Positions 31,753-43,700 of a stretch of 64,000 nucleotides of DNA are shown piece by piece. This DNA comes from Aedes albopictus. Taxonomy: Eukaryota > Arthropoda > Insecta > Diptera > Culicidae. Position 1 is the first letter of the stretch, and the number at the start of each line of letters is the position of its first letter. The notes beneath the pieces were generated by a model. It was not told where the DNA came from. It saw only the letters and a program-made list of their open reading frames with translations, and did not search any database. Location: assembly GCF_035046485.1 (NCBI RefSeq), contig NC_085136.1, forward strand, positions 297,143,080-297,207,079, written 5' to 3'. Position numbers and translations under genes: made by a program.

Positions 31753-33922
31753 TTCGGGTTCGTTTGGAAGTTGATCATCAATGTTAACTTCTTTTCCCGA
31801 TCAGCCTAGATAGCTGTGTAGTGTCGGTAGCGGTTGTCTCAATTGGCTAAGAATAACACTACGGACCGCCTGATCCAGTGGTAAGAGTCCACTAAACAGG
31901 TGACCCCTAATTCATGGTGTTATGCGGCTTTATGCTTACCGTGCCAAAGAATGAATGGTTAGGGGGGTCTAATAAAAACCTAACCACAAACGGAGCCTGT
32001 GGAGAATTAGGGCGTCCTCCACTGTATTACGCCCTTACTGCGCTAACCGGAGCAATGGTGCAGTGGACCTTGCGTTTCTCCGAGATAATCAGTTGCCCTT
32101 CTTAAGTCTCAAATTTGAGGCTAAATAAGGGCGGGGTTATTCAAATGTTGTTAATTAGCTTACATTACTGCCTATATGGGTTCGCTTAATGCGTTTTCGC
32201 CATTGGCGTTTTTCAATTGACCACGATTTGGTTCGTCGTTGATGTTTCCTTTTTGTGCTGTGATTGTGAAGAGTGTAATCCTGTCTAGTTTGGGTAGTGG
32301 CTACGGCAAGGAAACTTCAGATCAATTTTCAGCGTAAAAAGCGTATGTAGCCCAAGTGGATCTACTTCAAAAAGTTCATTTTCGTAGGGTAACTTCTGTA
32401 TAGTTTACCTTGTGAACCCAGTTTTGCTTCTTTCATTATAAATGAAGTATCGTGCCTCGAGCATGCTATATCTTAGTATGTTTCAACCTTTCCTTATGGA
32501 TGCCTTCAAGCAAGCTCTTGTTTTCAGCATCTTTTCGCTGATATTTGGCATCTGAAGTAGCTCAAACATTCATTTGAGATGCTTCAGTTTGATGAAATAC
32601 TTAGGTAGTACAGTTCATGGTTAACTTAACATAGAATTGCACCTAACCCAACTCTGCATGAGCAGAATTTGTCATGAGTTGACTGATTGGCATGTGTCAG
32701 ATGAGGACTCTCCATTTGACCTTTTTGCACTTTGGAGTGTTCCTTCGCAAACTTTGCGTATTCAGGCGTCCCTGCTCAACAAGCTAGGGAACCTGTAATA
32801 ATTGGTTGCGATCACATTTTATGGATAACTCGCTTCCATTGCTACTCCAAGAGAGTTTCATTATGGTTTTGTTATTACAACGCCCTTCATTGTGGTATAC
32901 CATAGCTACTGCTTTGAAAGAAGCTTGTCCTCTGCGGTCTGTGCGGGCCGCAAGAGGTATTCCTGAATGGAACTCGGACCTGTTCAAGTTCTAAATATCT
33001 TCGGATAAACCCCTCCTTTGTATAGCTACGAATCTTTAGCTTCTACCCCGAGGATTGTAGCTATAGAATCGATTTAGTGAGCACTAAAAAGCTCTGCTTA
33101 CTTCAAATCTCCTGGAGCAAATGGGGTTTTATCCTATTTTTCTCCAGAGGGATTTGAGTTTTTCAAACATGTTTTGAACTCTTGTACTACCCATGATCGC
33201 ATATTTGCTGGGTTTCCTATTCATATGGGACAATTATGCGATCATAGGCAGTGTAGTTTTCTATTGGGTATTTTCATGGCATGAAATTACTCTGTAGTTT
33301 TATCCCGAAAGGGTGCATGCGTTGTAAAAAGAAGGAATAAGTTCCAGATTTTTCTGGTTATGTCGTTCTTTCTGAAATGCTCGAAACGCATTGTCGATTA
33401 TCACATCTGTGATGTTCGTCTGGCTAACATGCCTGTTCATGTGAATTCACATGTCTCCCAATTTGGGATGTCCACAGTGACTCTTTTACATAAAGTTGTA
33501 TACGTTTTCAAGAAAGCACTCGCTCAAACGTAGTTTTTGCTTGGGTGATTTCTTGAATATTGAGGATGCTTTTGATGACGTGCCTTTCTATGTCGTATTG
33601 AAAGTCGCATGACGTCGCAAGCTACCTCCAATGAGCTATAGGCTCTTTTTACGCTTATGCGTTTTACAGTGTCCTTTTCAGGGCACTGATTAACCCAGTT
33701 GTGGTATGAGCTATGAGCTCTCGTTGCGCTTATGCGCTCATTCCCTCTTCTAGGGCACCCCTTCCTATTTCATCATCTTTCCCTTTCCTAATTCCCATCC
33801 CTTGTCCCATTCTCCCTCAGGTAAATGATGAAATAGGCTCATATGTATGGCGATGGCACAAATGTCCCAAATGGAGGATAACGTGCCTCTGGAGCCGGCC
33901 TTCTGATACCTGATACCTGATA
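31753..33922 (+). mobile_element. LOA-clade (Lian-like) LINE, internally deleted
   Basis: The plus strand holds broken pol frames: ACPLRSVRAARGIPEWNSD (about 32925-32985), characteristic of LOA/Lian between endonuclease and RT; then FKSPGANGVLSYFSPEGF (about 33105-33160); SFFLKCSKRIVDYHI (about 33365-33410); and GDFLNIEDAFDDVP (about 33545-33590). It ends in GATACCTGATACCT tandem repeats (about 33905-33922) rather than poly(A). The 5' part (about 31800-32130) resembles an untranslated leader. At 2.17 kb it is well under half the length expected, so internal deletion is likely. It lies between the two 383-bp copies. Confidence 0.75.
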
Positions 33923-34305
33923 CCTCTCCAACGCTGTTAACATATTGATGATCAAACCAGGGGATCCGCTAGCAGCAAGGCAGACCTACTGCTCATCTTT
34001 TGTGAGTGTGTTAGTGTCGACTGGCAACGCGGATGGCCCGCGAAATCGCATTGTGTTGTTTGGGGAGGCGCACTCGATGCATGTTAGGTAGGTGTAGTTT
34101 GTTCGAGTTTGACGTGCCTCTACACTCTCCCTGGATAAAACTTCTCCTTCGAATCAACTGCAATCGAATACATCCGGGTTACCGATGAACCTTCTTTGCT
34201 CTCCGAATCACGCATAACGGGTGTCAGCTCCGGCCTAGGCTCTGATTCTCTTTCCCACTCGAGCGATACATCACCTCTTCGCTTCACCATTACCAACTGA
34301 TCCTG
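33923..34305. repeat. Right copy of the 383-bp direct duplication
   Basis: Begins exactly at the last GATACCT of the LINE (shared CCT) and ends at GATCCTG, after which the gypsy protease continues uninterrupted. 382 of 383 bases match the left copy. Confidence 0.95.
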
Positions 34306-34611
34306 CTCAATTGCATCTTCTCCAAGTATGATAGCCGTATCCTGAACCCATGTGGGCACCACCTGTAACTCAACCGGCAACTTGATCCCATCAATCAATA
34401 ACTCAGCGGACACCTTTGAGGACACGGTTACTTCCTTATTTCCAAAACCTCGTAGCATCTTATGACTTGGCTTTAGTTCGCCAACCCTTTTGGCGAATTT
34501 CTCCTGGATAGTCGAGACTTTTCCGTCAGTGTCCACTAGGGCCTTCAGCGTGTGCCCAGCTACCACTACATCTTTCACGAACATACTCTTCTGATCTACC
34601 ACTCGTATCAT
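34120..34611 (-). pseudogene. Ty3/gypsy aspartic protease
   Basis: A 163-residue frame with VVAGHTLKALVDTDGKVST near the N terminus, corresponding to the retropepsin active-site loop, and AIILGEDAIEQ, which fits the second conserved IILGxDxL block. The catalytic triad residue after Asp-Thr is not Gly (DTD instead of DTG), so the protease should be inactive. It overlaps the gag frame by about 85 bases, consistent with a frameshift between gag and pol. The C-terminal part lies within the 383-bp duplication. Confidence 0.75.
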
Positions 34612-35558
34612 ATTCGGGTTTTGTTCCCATTTTGCTAATTTGGCTTCTACAGTCCTTCTTCATGTGTCCTTTTCGTTTACACAAATGGCACTTCACTTTT
34701 GGGCAATTCCTGGCAATATGCCCCGACTCGTGGCAATGAAAGCAAGATTCTCCCGCAGCTTCAGCTCTACGACGCCCCTCACTCAAGATTGATGCAGCAC
34801 CAGCTACCACTTCAGCGCCTTTACTGGAAACCGCTTCAGCATCTACACTGCCAATCCAACGTAGTTCTTTCAATAATCCCTGCACTGTAACCTCTTTACC
34901 AATTGTCATTCCAGATCGTTTAATGTGCGCCTTGAGCCCACTGGTGATGTACATCACGATCGTTTCTTCAGCGAATCCTCTTCTTCGGCCCATCGCCAGC
35001 ATCTCGTATACGTACTCCTCTACTGTTTCAACACTCTTCCATTTACGAGATGAAAGTAAATTATGATAATAGATCGGATTTTTTGTCTACGGAAAACCGT
35101 TGACTATTTCCCTCTTGAAATCCGTCCTGCTCTTGATGGTTGTATGGCAGCCCTCAAACCATAATTTCGCACAACCGCTCAAACTCAACCGGGCACAAAT
35201 GAAGGCACAATGCAGCAGTCCACGCATACACGTCACCGATTCCATCTATATTGTTCACCCATACCTCAGCACTGGGACGCGATGGCACTTTTGGATCAAA
35301 GGGGGTGACGTATTCTCTGATCTCTCGGAAATCGGGCACTCTCGCGGGAAAGCCACCTGTACTCGTATGCCCACCGGTATCACGAGACACGCGTCACAAG
35401 TCATCAAGTTCCTTCTTCAGGGCTTCAACATGAGCATTCATCTCATCCATTTCAACACAATGTGTCATTTTACGATCAGCGTCGAACGGTGGTAAATCAA
35501 TGCTGAAGCGACCGACGGAGTCTTCAAAACTCTCACTTTCAAGTTCAGAACCACTCAT
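34526..35558 (-). pseudogene. Ty3/gypsy gag, with two zinc knuckles, frameshifted
   Basis: A likely start codon at 35558 opens MSGSELESESFEDSVGRFSI. The frame then stops near 35400 and continues in another (35390-35154, VPDFREIREYVTPFDP), then a third (35002-34526). The last contains CFHCHESGHIARNC and CHLCKRKGHMKKDC, two CX2CX4HX4C nucleocapsid knuckles, both with all four ligands. Two frameshifts plus stops disable it. Two knuckles and the FREIEExVxxF-type N terminus fit mag-like gag. Confidence 0.75.
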
Positions 35559-35857
35559 ATCATCGCCCTATATCCAGTCACTGACGATTTGAAATCAGTC
35601 CGCGATGACGGAAACTGTACAATCTGTATCACTGTATTTTGCTGAGTTATACTCTCGAGGAGTGGACGGCTAGAAAGTCCCCCAACGTTGAGACTTTCCT
35701 CGAACCGACGATTTCAGAAACACTCCCTGGCGAAAGAACGATCGCGAGTAGCTATTGTTCAAGACTTGTTCAAGAATTTTGCGAAAAACTATTGAATTTT
35801 GGTATGTTAAATTCGAAGAAGAATTGGGTAGAAGAATCTTGAAATGTATTCATAGAG

Positions 35858-36720
35858 GAATGCCGGAATGAATTCCTGGTGGTAACCCGGGAGGAATTTC
35901 TGGAGGAATCCTCGGAGGAATGCCGGGAGTAATTTCTGGAGAAAACCTGAGATAAATGCCTTGAAGAATCCCAGAAGAAATTTCTAAAAGAATACTAGGA
36001 TGGATTCCTAGAGAAATTCCTGGAGGAATACTAGGATGAATTCCTGGAGGAATCCCGGGAGGAATTCCTGGAGGAATCCCGGGAGGAATTCCTGGAGTAA
36101 TCCCGGGAGGTATTCCTGGAGGAATCTCGGGAGAAATTTCTGGAGGACTCCTGGAGGGATTCTTAGTGGAGTCGTGGAGGATTTCTTAGAAGAATCCTGG
36201 GATGAATTCCTGAAGGAATGTCGGGAGGAATTCCAGGTTGCATCCTGTAGGATTTACTAGAGGAATCTTGAGATAAATTCCTGGAGGAATGTTGGAAGCA
36301 ATTTCTGGAGGAATACTAGGAAGAATTCCTAGAAAAAATCCTGGAGTAAGCTCAGGAGGAATTGCTGGAGGAATCCAGGAAGGAATTCCTGGAGAAATAC
36401 TAGGAGGAAGTCCTGGAGGAATACTGAGATGAATCCTTGAAAGAACCTTGGGCAATATTTCTGGAGGAATTCCTGGAGGGATCATGAGAGCAATTCTTGG
36501 AGGAATACTAGGATGAATTCCTGGAGAAATCCCGGAAGGATCTCCTGGAGGGATCCTTGCAAGAATATTTTAAGCACCTCGGAAAGAACTCATAGAGAAA
36601 TCTTTGAAGCACCTCTTTTAAGAATCTCGGAAGCAACTGCTGGGGGAATTCTGGAAGGCACTTATCATGAACGAATCCAGTATGGAACTTCAGGAGAAAT
36701 CCCAAAAGAAACTTCTAAGA
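35858..36720. repeat. Degenerate GGAATTCCTGGAGGAAT repeat, opposite orientation
   Basis: Dozens of imperfect units on the theme GGAGGAATTCCTGG, with CCCGGGAGG variants around 36040-36110. Spacing is about 12-30 bases and irregular. It is the reverse-complement counterpart of the minisatellite at 38.7-40.1 kb. Frames translating as PPGIP or NSWRNPGR are artefacts. Confidence 0.8.
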
Positions 36721-37915
36721 ATACTAAGCGAGTTTTCACTATCATGAGTATCTTAAACAAAAACTGGAAAAGAGATCTCACAAAACTGCAGCAAGCTTAA
36801 AACCGAGATTAGATAATGGCGCCAAATGAGTCCATAGACACGGCCTGTGGAATTATGCTGATTGAATTACACTCACCAATTTCCAATCCGGTCTCGATTC
36901 GTTAAAGCATTTGAACGCCGAATTTAGCTAATGACGATAATTTGAAGCACTATCTACCTACCACCAAATTCGTCAGATCTTATCAACCCGAAACGAAAGC
37001 TGAACAAACCGCGTTCACATTCCTCGGATGCCGATTTGGCACGCGTTTTTCTTTCGCACCTCGCCGTAATCTCGCCATCTGCCACCACATTATCAATCTG
37101 ATCCCGGCGCTGCTCAGTCGCAGAGGTAAGTTCAAAAATACCTCAGCGTTACATGTCCAGTCCGCGGCAACAACGGCAACCGGACCCCTGGCACTGGCCG
37201 CTGCTGGCTGGCTGGCTGACAACAGTTTATTGGAAATCGATTAATTTTTATTGCAAATAATTGCTCTCACTCACGTTTCTCCGGTCGATCGGTCGGTCGG
37301 TGGTGGAGGTAGTGATGCAGTCCGCGAAAGACTTCCTTCCAGTAGTCGCCGGCCACCGCACCGACGACGACGACGACGACGACGACGGTTTCAATCATTG
37401 CTATGCGCGCGGCGAGTTTTGAATATTCGCGTCGTCGCCGCTGCCGCCGTGGCGCGGCAATGACAGACAGGGGTGGTTATAGCAGGAGCACCGAGGCATT
37501 GATACAGATCCGGGAAAGCCTGGTCGAAAACAAAAACTGCAACTGCATCTTGAATTCGATCCGGTTTGTAATCAACAACCGTGTGCAGGAGGGACGAGGA
37601 CCAAACAGCGAGGTCGTTAGCTTTTTGCTCCCGTTTTGTAGTGATTTTCGCCCACACACTTAATCAAGGGATCAACAACTGTAACTGGTCGCAACGGGGA
37701 GTATGAATCAGTAGGGAGAGACGAATCACCCGTTGGTGGTTTCGATTGCATTAGGAACGGCCTCTGGTGTGGTGACCCAGCGATTTTACATGAAGAAATT
37801 GAGCGATAAAACGAGTTTTGTTCAAAACTTCCGGCTTGCGTGGCGACATATAGACTAACAGCACTTTTATTCGTGGACATGCATCGTACTGCAGTTCATA
37901 TTCAAATCGTTTTTC
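36721..37915. other. Unassigned region with a (CGA)n run
   Basis: No gene recognised. A short trinucleotide run (CGA)n lies at about 37361-37388 within a GC-rich stretch, and frames of 60-100 residues there have no supported domain. Confidence 0.5.
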
Positions 37916-38310
37916 CTCTCATGGATTCTTCCGGAGAATTCTCCAGAGATTACTCCGGGGATTCCTCCAAACATTTCTCCAGAGACTCCTCCAAAGATTC
38001 CTCCAGGGATTCCACCAAAGAATCATTCAGGAATTCCTCCAGGGGTTCTTTCAGGAAATCTTCCAAGGATTCTTTCAGGAATTCCTCCAGGGATTCCTTC
38101 AAGAATTCCTAAAATAATTCTTCCAGAGACGCCTTTGGAGGTTCCTCCAGGAGTTAAACCCCGGAACTCCTCTAGTAACGACAACGGGTTTAATTCGTCC
38201 CTACGTTTCAGCAATGAATTCCTCCGGGGATTCCTCCAGAAATTCCTCCGGGGTTTCCTCCAGGTATTCCTCCGGGGATTCCTCCAGGAATTCCTCCGGG
38301 GATTCCTCCA
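37916..38310. repeat. Left, degenerate part of the GIPP minisatellite
   Basis: Irregular TTCCTCCAGGGATTCC units (about 37925-38120), a short non-repetitive gap, then regular units from about 38214 to the foldback element. Confidence 0.75.
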
Positions 38311-38698
38311 GGCAGGCTTGTCCGCACTGAGCGCATGAAAATTCTGCTCTTTTGATTTACACCACCAAAACCATCGTTTTTATGCAATCTTCCTATTTCA
38401 CCTGATAGAAGGATGTTTGAATATCCTAAATGTCATTTCGAACTGTCAAAAAACCGCACCGCAGTGCCACACCGTGCGTGCAAAGAGAATTTCACCCGGG
38501 TGAATTCACCCCAGTGAATTTCTCTTTGCGCGCTCAGTGCGGCACTGCGGTGCGATTTTTTGACAGTTCGAAATGACATTTAGGATATTCAAACATCCTT
38601 CTATCAGGTAAAATAGGAAGATTGCATAAATACGATGGTTTTTGTGGTGTAAATCAAAAGAGCAGAATTTTCATGCGCTCAGTGCGGACAAGCCTGCC
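38311..38698. mobile_element. 388-bp near-perfect foldback MITE inside the minisatellite
   Basis: Starts GGCAGGCTTGTCCGCACTG and ends with its exact inverse. The arms, about 185 bp each, differ at only about eight positions by eye, leaving a centre of about 20 bp around CACCCGGGTGAATTCACC. The end motif CGCACTGAGCGC reappears near the centre. TCCA lies on both sides (38307-38310, 38699-38702), a possible 4-bp duplication, though the minisatellite itself is rich in TCCA. No coding capacity. Confidence 0.85.
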
Positions 38699-40062
38699 TC
38701 CAGGTATTCCTCCGGGGATTCCTCCAGGAATTCCTCCGGGGATTCCTCCAGAAATTCCTCCGGGCCCGGGGATTCCTCCAGGAATTCCTCCGGGGATTCC
38801 TCCAGGGATTCCTCCGGGGATTCCTCCAGAAATTCCTCCGGGGATTCCTCCAGGGATTCCTCCGGGGATTCCTCCAGGAATTCCTCCGGGGATTCCTCCA
38901 GGTATTCCTCCGGGGATTCCTCCAGGAATTCCTCCGGGGATTCCTCCAGGAATTCCTCCGGGGATTCCTCCAGGAATTCCTCCGGGGATTCCTCCAGGAA
39001 TTCCTCCGGGGATTCCTCCAGGAATTCCTCCGGGGATTCCTCCAGGAATTCCTCCGGGGATTCCTCCAGGAATTCCTCCGGGGATTCCTCCAGGAATTCC
39101 TCCGGGGATTCCTCCAGGAATTCCTCCGGGGATTCCTCCAGGAATTCCTCCGGGGATTCCTCCAGGAATTCCTCCGGGGATTCCTCCAGGAATTCCTCCG
39201 GGGATTCCTCCAGGAATTCCTCCGGGGATTCCTCCAGGAATTCCTCCGGGGATTCCTCCAGGAATTCCTCCGGAGATTCCTCCAGGAATTCCTCCGGGGA
39301 TTCCTCCAGGAATTCCTCCGGGAATTCCTCCGGGGATTCCTCCAGGAATTCCTCCGGGGATTCCTCCAGGAATTCCTCCGGGGATTCCTCCAGGAATTCC
39401 TCCGGGGATTCCTCCAGGAATTCCTCCGGGGATTCCTCCAGGAATTCCTCCGGGGATTCCTCCAGGAATTCCTCCGGGGATTCCTCCAGGAATTCCTCCG
39501 GGGATTCCTCCAGGAATTCCTCCGGGAAATCCTCCGGGGATTCCTCCAGGAATTCCTCCGGGGATTCCTCCAGGAATTCCTCCGGGGATTCCTCCAGGAA
39601 TTCCTCCGGGGATTCCTCCAGGAATTCCTCCGGAGATTCCTCCAGGAATTCCTCCGGAGATTCCTCCAGGAATTCCTCCGGGGATTCCTCCAGGAATTCC
39701 TCCGGGAATTCCTCCGGGGATTCCTCCAGGAATTCCTCCGGGGATTCCTCCAGGAATTCCTCCGGGGATTCCTCCAGGAATTCCTCCGGGGATTCCTCCA
39801 GAAATTCCTCCGGGGATTCCTCCAGGAATTCCTCCGGGGATTCCTCCAGGAATTCCTCCGGGGATTCCTCCAGGAATTCCTCCGGGGATTCCTCCAGGAA
39901 TTCCTCCGGGGATTCCTCCAGGAATTCCTCCGGGGATGCCTCCAGGAATTCCTCCAGGAATTCCTCCGGGGATTCCTCCGGGGATTCCTCCGGGGATTCC
40001 TCCAGGAATTCCTCCGGGGGTTCCTCCAGGAATTCCTTCAGGAATCCTCCAGGGATTCCTTA
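38699..40062. repeat. 24-bp EcoRI-rich minisatellite, ~56 units
   Basis: The unit begins GGAATTCCTCC and continues GGGGATTCCTCCA. It is regular for 1.3 kb, with scattered one-base changes and some half-unit steps (for example near 39310, 39700 and 39950). Each full unit contains GGAATTCC, an 8-bp palindrome with an EcoRI site. Because 24 is a multiple of three, plus frames read (GIPP)n or (SSGDSSRN)n and the minus frame (GIPG)n for hundreds of codons; these are artefacts. Confidence 0.95.
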
Positions 40063-40745
40063 GGGAATCCTCCAGGAATTCGTTCGGGGATCCTTCAGGA
40101 ATTCCTCCGGGAATCCTCCAGGAATTCCTCAGGGAATCCTCAGGGCATTCCTCGGTGAATCTTCCAGGAATTCCTCCGGGAATCCTCCGAGAATTTCTCC
40201 AGGAGTTCCTTTCGTTTTTTTTTCCCCAGGGGATTACTCCAGACATTTCTCCCGAGACTTCTCCAGGAATTCATCCTAGGATTCCTCCAGAAATACCTCT
40301 CGGGATTCCTCTTTGAATTCCTCTAGGAATTCATCCAGGAATTATTCCCTGAATTCCTCCGAGGAATTCCTTCCGGGATTTATTGAAGGATTCCTTCCGG
40401 GATGTCTTCAGGGATCCCTTCTGGGGTTTCTTGAGGGATTCCTTCCGGGATTTCTTGAGGGATTCCTTCCCGGATTTCTCCAAGAATTCCTTCCGGGATT
40501 TTTCCATGGATTCCTCTTAAAATAAATTCAGAAATTCTTAAAGCTATTTCTTTAGGAATTTCTTCAGGAGCTTTTCTTAAGATTTCTCCAGGGATTCCTC
40601 CAAAGGAATTTTAAGGAATTCCTTCCAGGGTTTTTCCTGAATTACCTCCCAGAATTTCTCTCGAGATTCCTCTAAGAACTAATCCCAGGATTCCTCCCGG
40701 GATTCCTCAAGGAAGTCCTTCCAGGATTTCTCCAGGAATTTTGTG
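40063..40745. repeat. Right, degenerate flank of the minisatellite
   Basis: Units become irregular (AGGAATTCCTCAGGGAATCC, TTCCTTCCGGGATTTCTTGA) and fade by about 40745, just before copy B of the large repeat. Confidence 0.8.
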
Positions 40746-40799
40746 TCATGCTTTTTTCAAAGAGCATTGGAAGCATTGAACGTGTCGGTGTTTTTTTTT

Positions 40800-43700
40800 G
40801 CCTTTCTCGTACACTAAGTGTACTGGAAAGGCTATATGTTTACTCCAAAAATGACTTTTTGATAGAAGGCCCGGAGGGTCAAATCACATATACCAATCGA
40901 CTCAGCTCGACGAATTGAGATGATGTCTGTGTGTGTGTATGTGTGTGTGTATGTGTGTGCGTGTGTGTGTGTGTCTGTATGTGTGTGTACAAAAAAAACT
41001 CACATCACTTTTTGGCAGTAAACCTTATCCGATTTCAATGACCGACGGTTCATTCGACGCGGAATCTGGTCCCATTGTTTCCTATTGAAAATGGTTCGGA
41101 TCGGTTCAGCCGTTCCGGAGATATGGCCATTTAGGTGTTCCGGAACGGTACCCCAGGAAGGGACCAGATATGAAAATGCATCAAACCTATGCATGCGACA
41201 CATCAAACCACGGCATTTTCGATAACCTGATGAGCAGTAAGCAGAAAAACAGTCTAAGACCATATCTGAACCGGTAGTGTTCCGGAACCGGTTCCGGGTG
41301 TCCCGCCGGAAGTGGCAAATATCAAAGTGAACCAAACCCATGCATGAGATACATCAAACCACGGCATTTTCGATAACCTGATGAGCGGTAAGCAGGAAAA
41401 TAGTCTCAGACCCTCATATCTGAACCGGTAGTGTTCCGAACCGGTTGTGGGCGTCCCGCTGGAAGTGGCCAAATATATAATTGTACCTAACCCATGCAAG
41501 CGACACATCAAACCACGGCATTTTAGATGACCTGATGGACAATGAGCAGGAAAATCATCTCAGACCATATCTGAACCGGTAGTGTTCCGGAACCGGTTCT
41601 AGGCGTTCCACTGGAAGTGGTCAAAAATACAATTGAACCAAACCCATGCATGCGACACATCAAACCACGGCATTTCCGATGACCTGATGGACAATGAGCA
41701 GGAAAACGATCTCAGGCCATATTTGAACCGGTAGTATTCCGGAACCGGTTCTAGGCGTCCCGCTGGAAGTGGCCAAATATACAATTGAACCAAACCCATG
41801 CATGCGGCACATCAAACCACGGCATTTTTGATGACCTGATGGATAATCAGCAGGAAAATCATCTCAGACCATATCTGAACCGGTAGTGTTCCGGAACCGG
41901 TTCTAGGCGTCCCGCTGGAAGTGGCCAAATATACAATTGAACCAAACCCATGCATGCGGCACATCAAACCACGGCATTTTCGATGACCTGATGGATAATC
42001 AGCAGGAAAATCATCTCAGACCATATCTGAACCGGTAGTGTTCCGGAACCGGTTCTAGTCGTCCCGCTGGAAGTGGCCAAATATACAAGTGAACCAAACC
42101 CATACATGCGACACATCAAACCACGGCATTTTCGATGACTTGATGGATAATGAGCAGGAAAATCATCTCAGACCATATCTGAACCGGTAGTGTTCCGGAA
42201 CCGGTTCTAGTCGTCCCGCTGGAAGTGGCCAAATATACAAGTGAACCAAACCCATACATGCGACACATCAAACCACGGCATTTTCGATGACCTGATGGAC
42301 AATGATCAGGAAAACGATCTCAGACCATATCTGAACCGGTAGTGTTCCGGAACCGGTTCTGGTCGTCCCTGAACCAGAAGTGTTTCGGAACCCGTTCCGG
42401 GGTTCCCGCCGAAGTGGTTAAATCTGAAAGAGAAACAAACCCGTACATGCGTCACATCAAATAGCGGCTTTTTAGATTACCTAATGAACGGCCAGCAAGT
42501 GTTTCGGAATCGGTTTTGAGTGGCCGGAAGCGGTCAAATGTAAAAGTAAACCAAATCCAGGCATGTGACACATCAAATCATGGCTTTTGCGATAACCTGA
42601 TGAACAGTTAGCTAGAAAATAGCCTTACGTCACACTAAAGACAACTGGTAGTGTTCCGGAATTGGTTCCGAGAGTCCCGTCAAAATTGTCAAACCCTGCA
42701 TGTGACACCTTCAATTTAAAGCGTTTTTGGTTAACCGATGAGCAGTTAACAAGACAATAATGTTAGACTGTATTTGGTTCAGCCGGTAGTTACCCGGAAT
42801 CAGATCCGGGTAGTAAAATTTAAAATTTAACCCAACCCATGGATGCGGTACATCAAATCACGACCAGTTTTGTAAACATTCGACACTTTTTACTAACTGC
42901 ATTTTGTTGCCGCAGTCGGGTGTCAGTCGGCTTTGTTACATTCGTGCGCTATTGTTACCTCTTACCTACACACAACACGAGCAGTAGAACGAAGATCAAT
43001 AAACATAAGAAAGGGTCAAATCAATGTCATCTGACACAATGACATTTGTCTAATTATAGCTTTACGCATAGATTTTCAGCCAATTCCGATTATGAATGTT
43101 AATATTAGTTTATTATTGCATGTTGCATTGAATACGACACACAGATGGGCAACATAGCTCTTATTATGGAAGAAGACAGGAACAACAAAAGCCGAACCGT
43201 CTCCCGAAGCCGCTATCGTGGTGAAGTGCATTCGTTTGATATTTTTGTTTCGAACAGTAGTTTGATTGCTTGTGTTGCGAATGTCGGAGACAAAGTAGGC
43301 CGAATATCGACGAAAAGGTTCAAATGATTGTGATCTCTAACAAGACTGATCACGACTTATCAACAACCTGATGGAAAAATAGGGTCAGACCACATTAGAT
43401 TCCCGGTAGTGTTGCGGGTTCAGCTGTGGCTTCGAAAGTGGTTAGAAGTAAAAGTAAAGCAAACCCAATTATGTGATATATCAAATCGCGGTGATTAGGT
43501 AAAGGTGAATAAATAGCAATAAAATATTCTCAGACCATACTTGGGACAACCGGTAGTGTCATGGTCCATGACTCATGGAATCAGATCCGGCTATCCCACC
43601 GGAAATTACCAAATATAAAAATGAACCAAACCCATACATACGACACATCAGATCGCAGATTTTTGATAATCCAATGAACGGTTAACAAGAAAATAGCCTT

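Larger units (their letters stand above)
26605..35558 (-). mobile_element. Mag-like Ty3/gypsy retrotransposon, full gag-pol order, dead and nested
   Basis: On the minus strand the order from 35558 downward is gag with two zinc knuckles, protease, a fragment of RT, RNase H, integrase zinc finger, integrase core and integrase C terminus. That is the Ty3/gypsy order (integrase last). No envelope gene is seen. I could not define LTRs, primer-binding site or polypurine tract with confidence. The element is interrupted by five insertions (27099-28560, 28923-29359, 29442-29771, 30536-30836, 31753-33922), lacks the core of RT, and has many stops. Confidence 0.8.

Noticed and set aside
38622..40316. 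564-codon plus frame of GIPP repeats and 530-codon minus frame of GIPG repeats, resembling collagen or elastin-like proteins
   Set aside because: The 24-bp minisatellite keeps several frames open at once, and degenerate copies nearby show that the DNA repeat, not the protein, is conserved.
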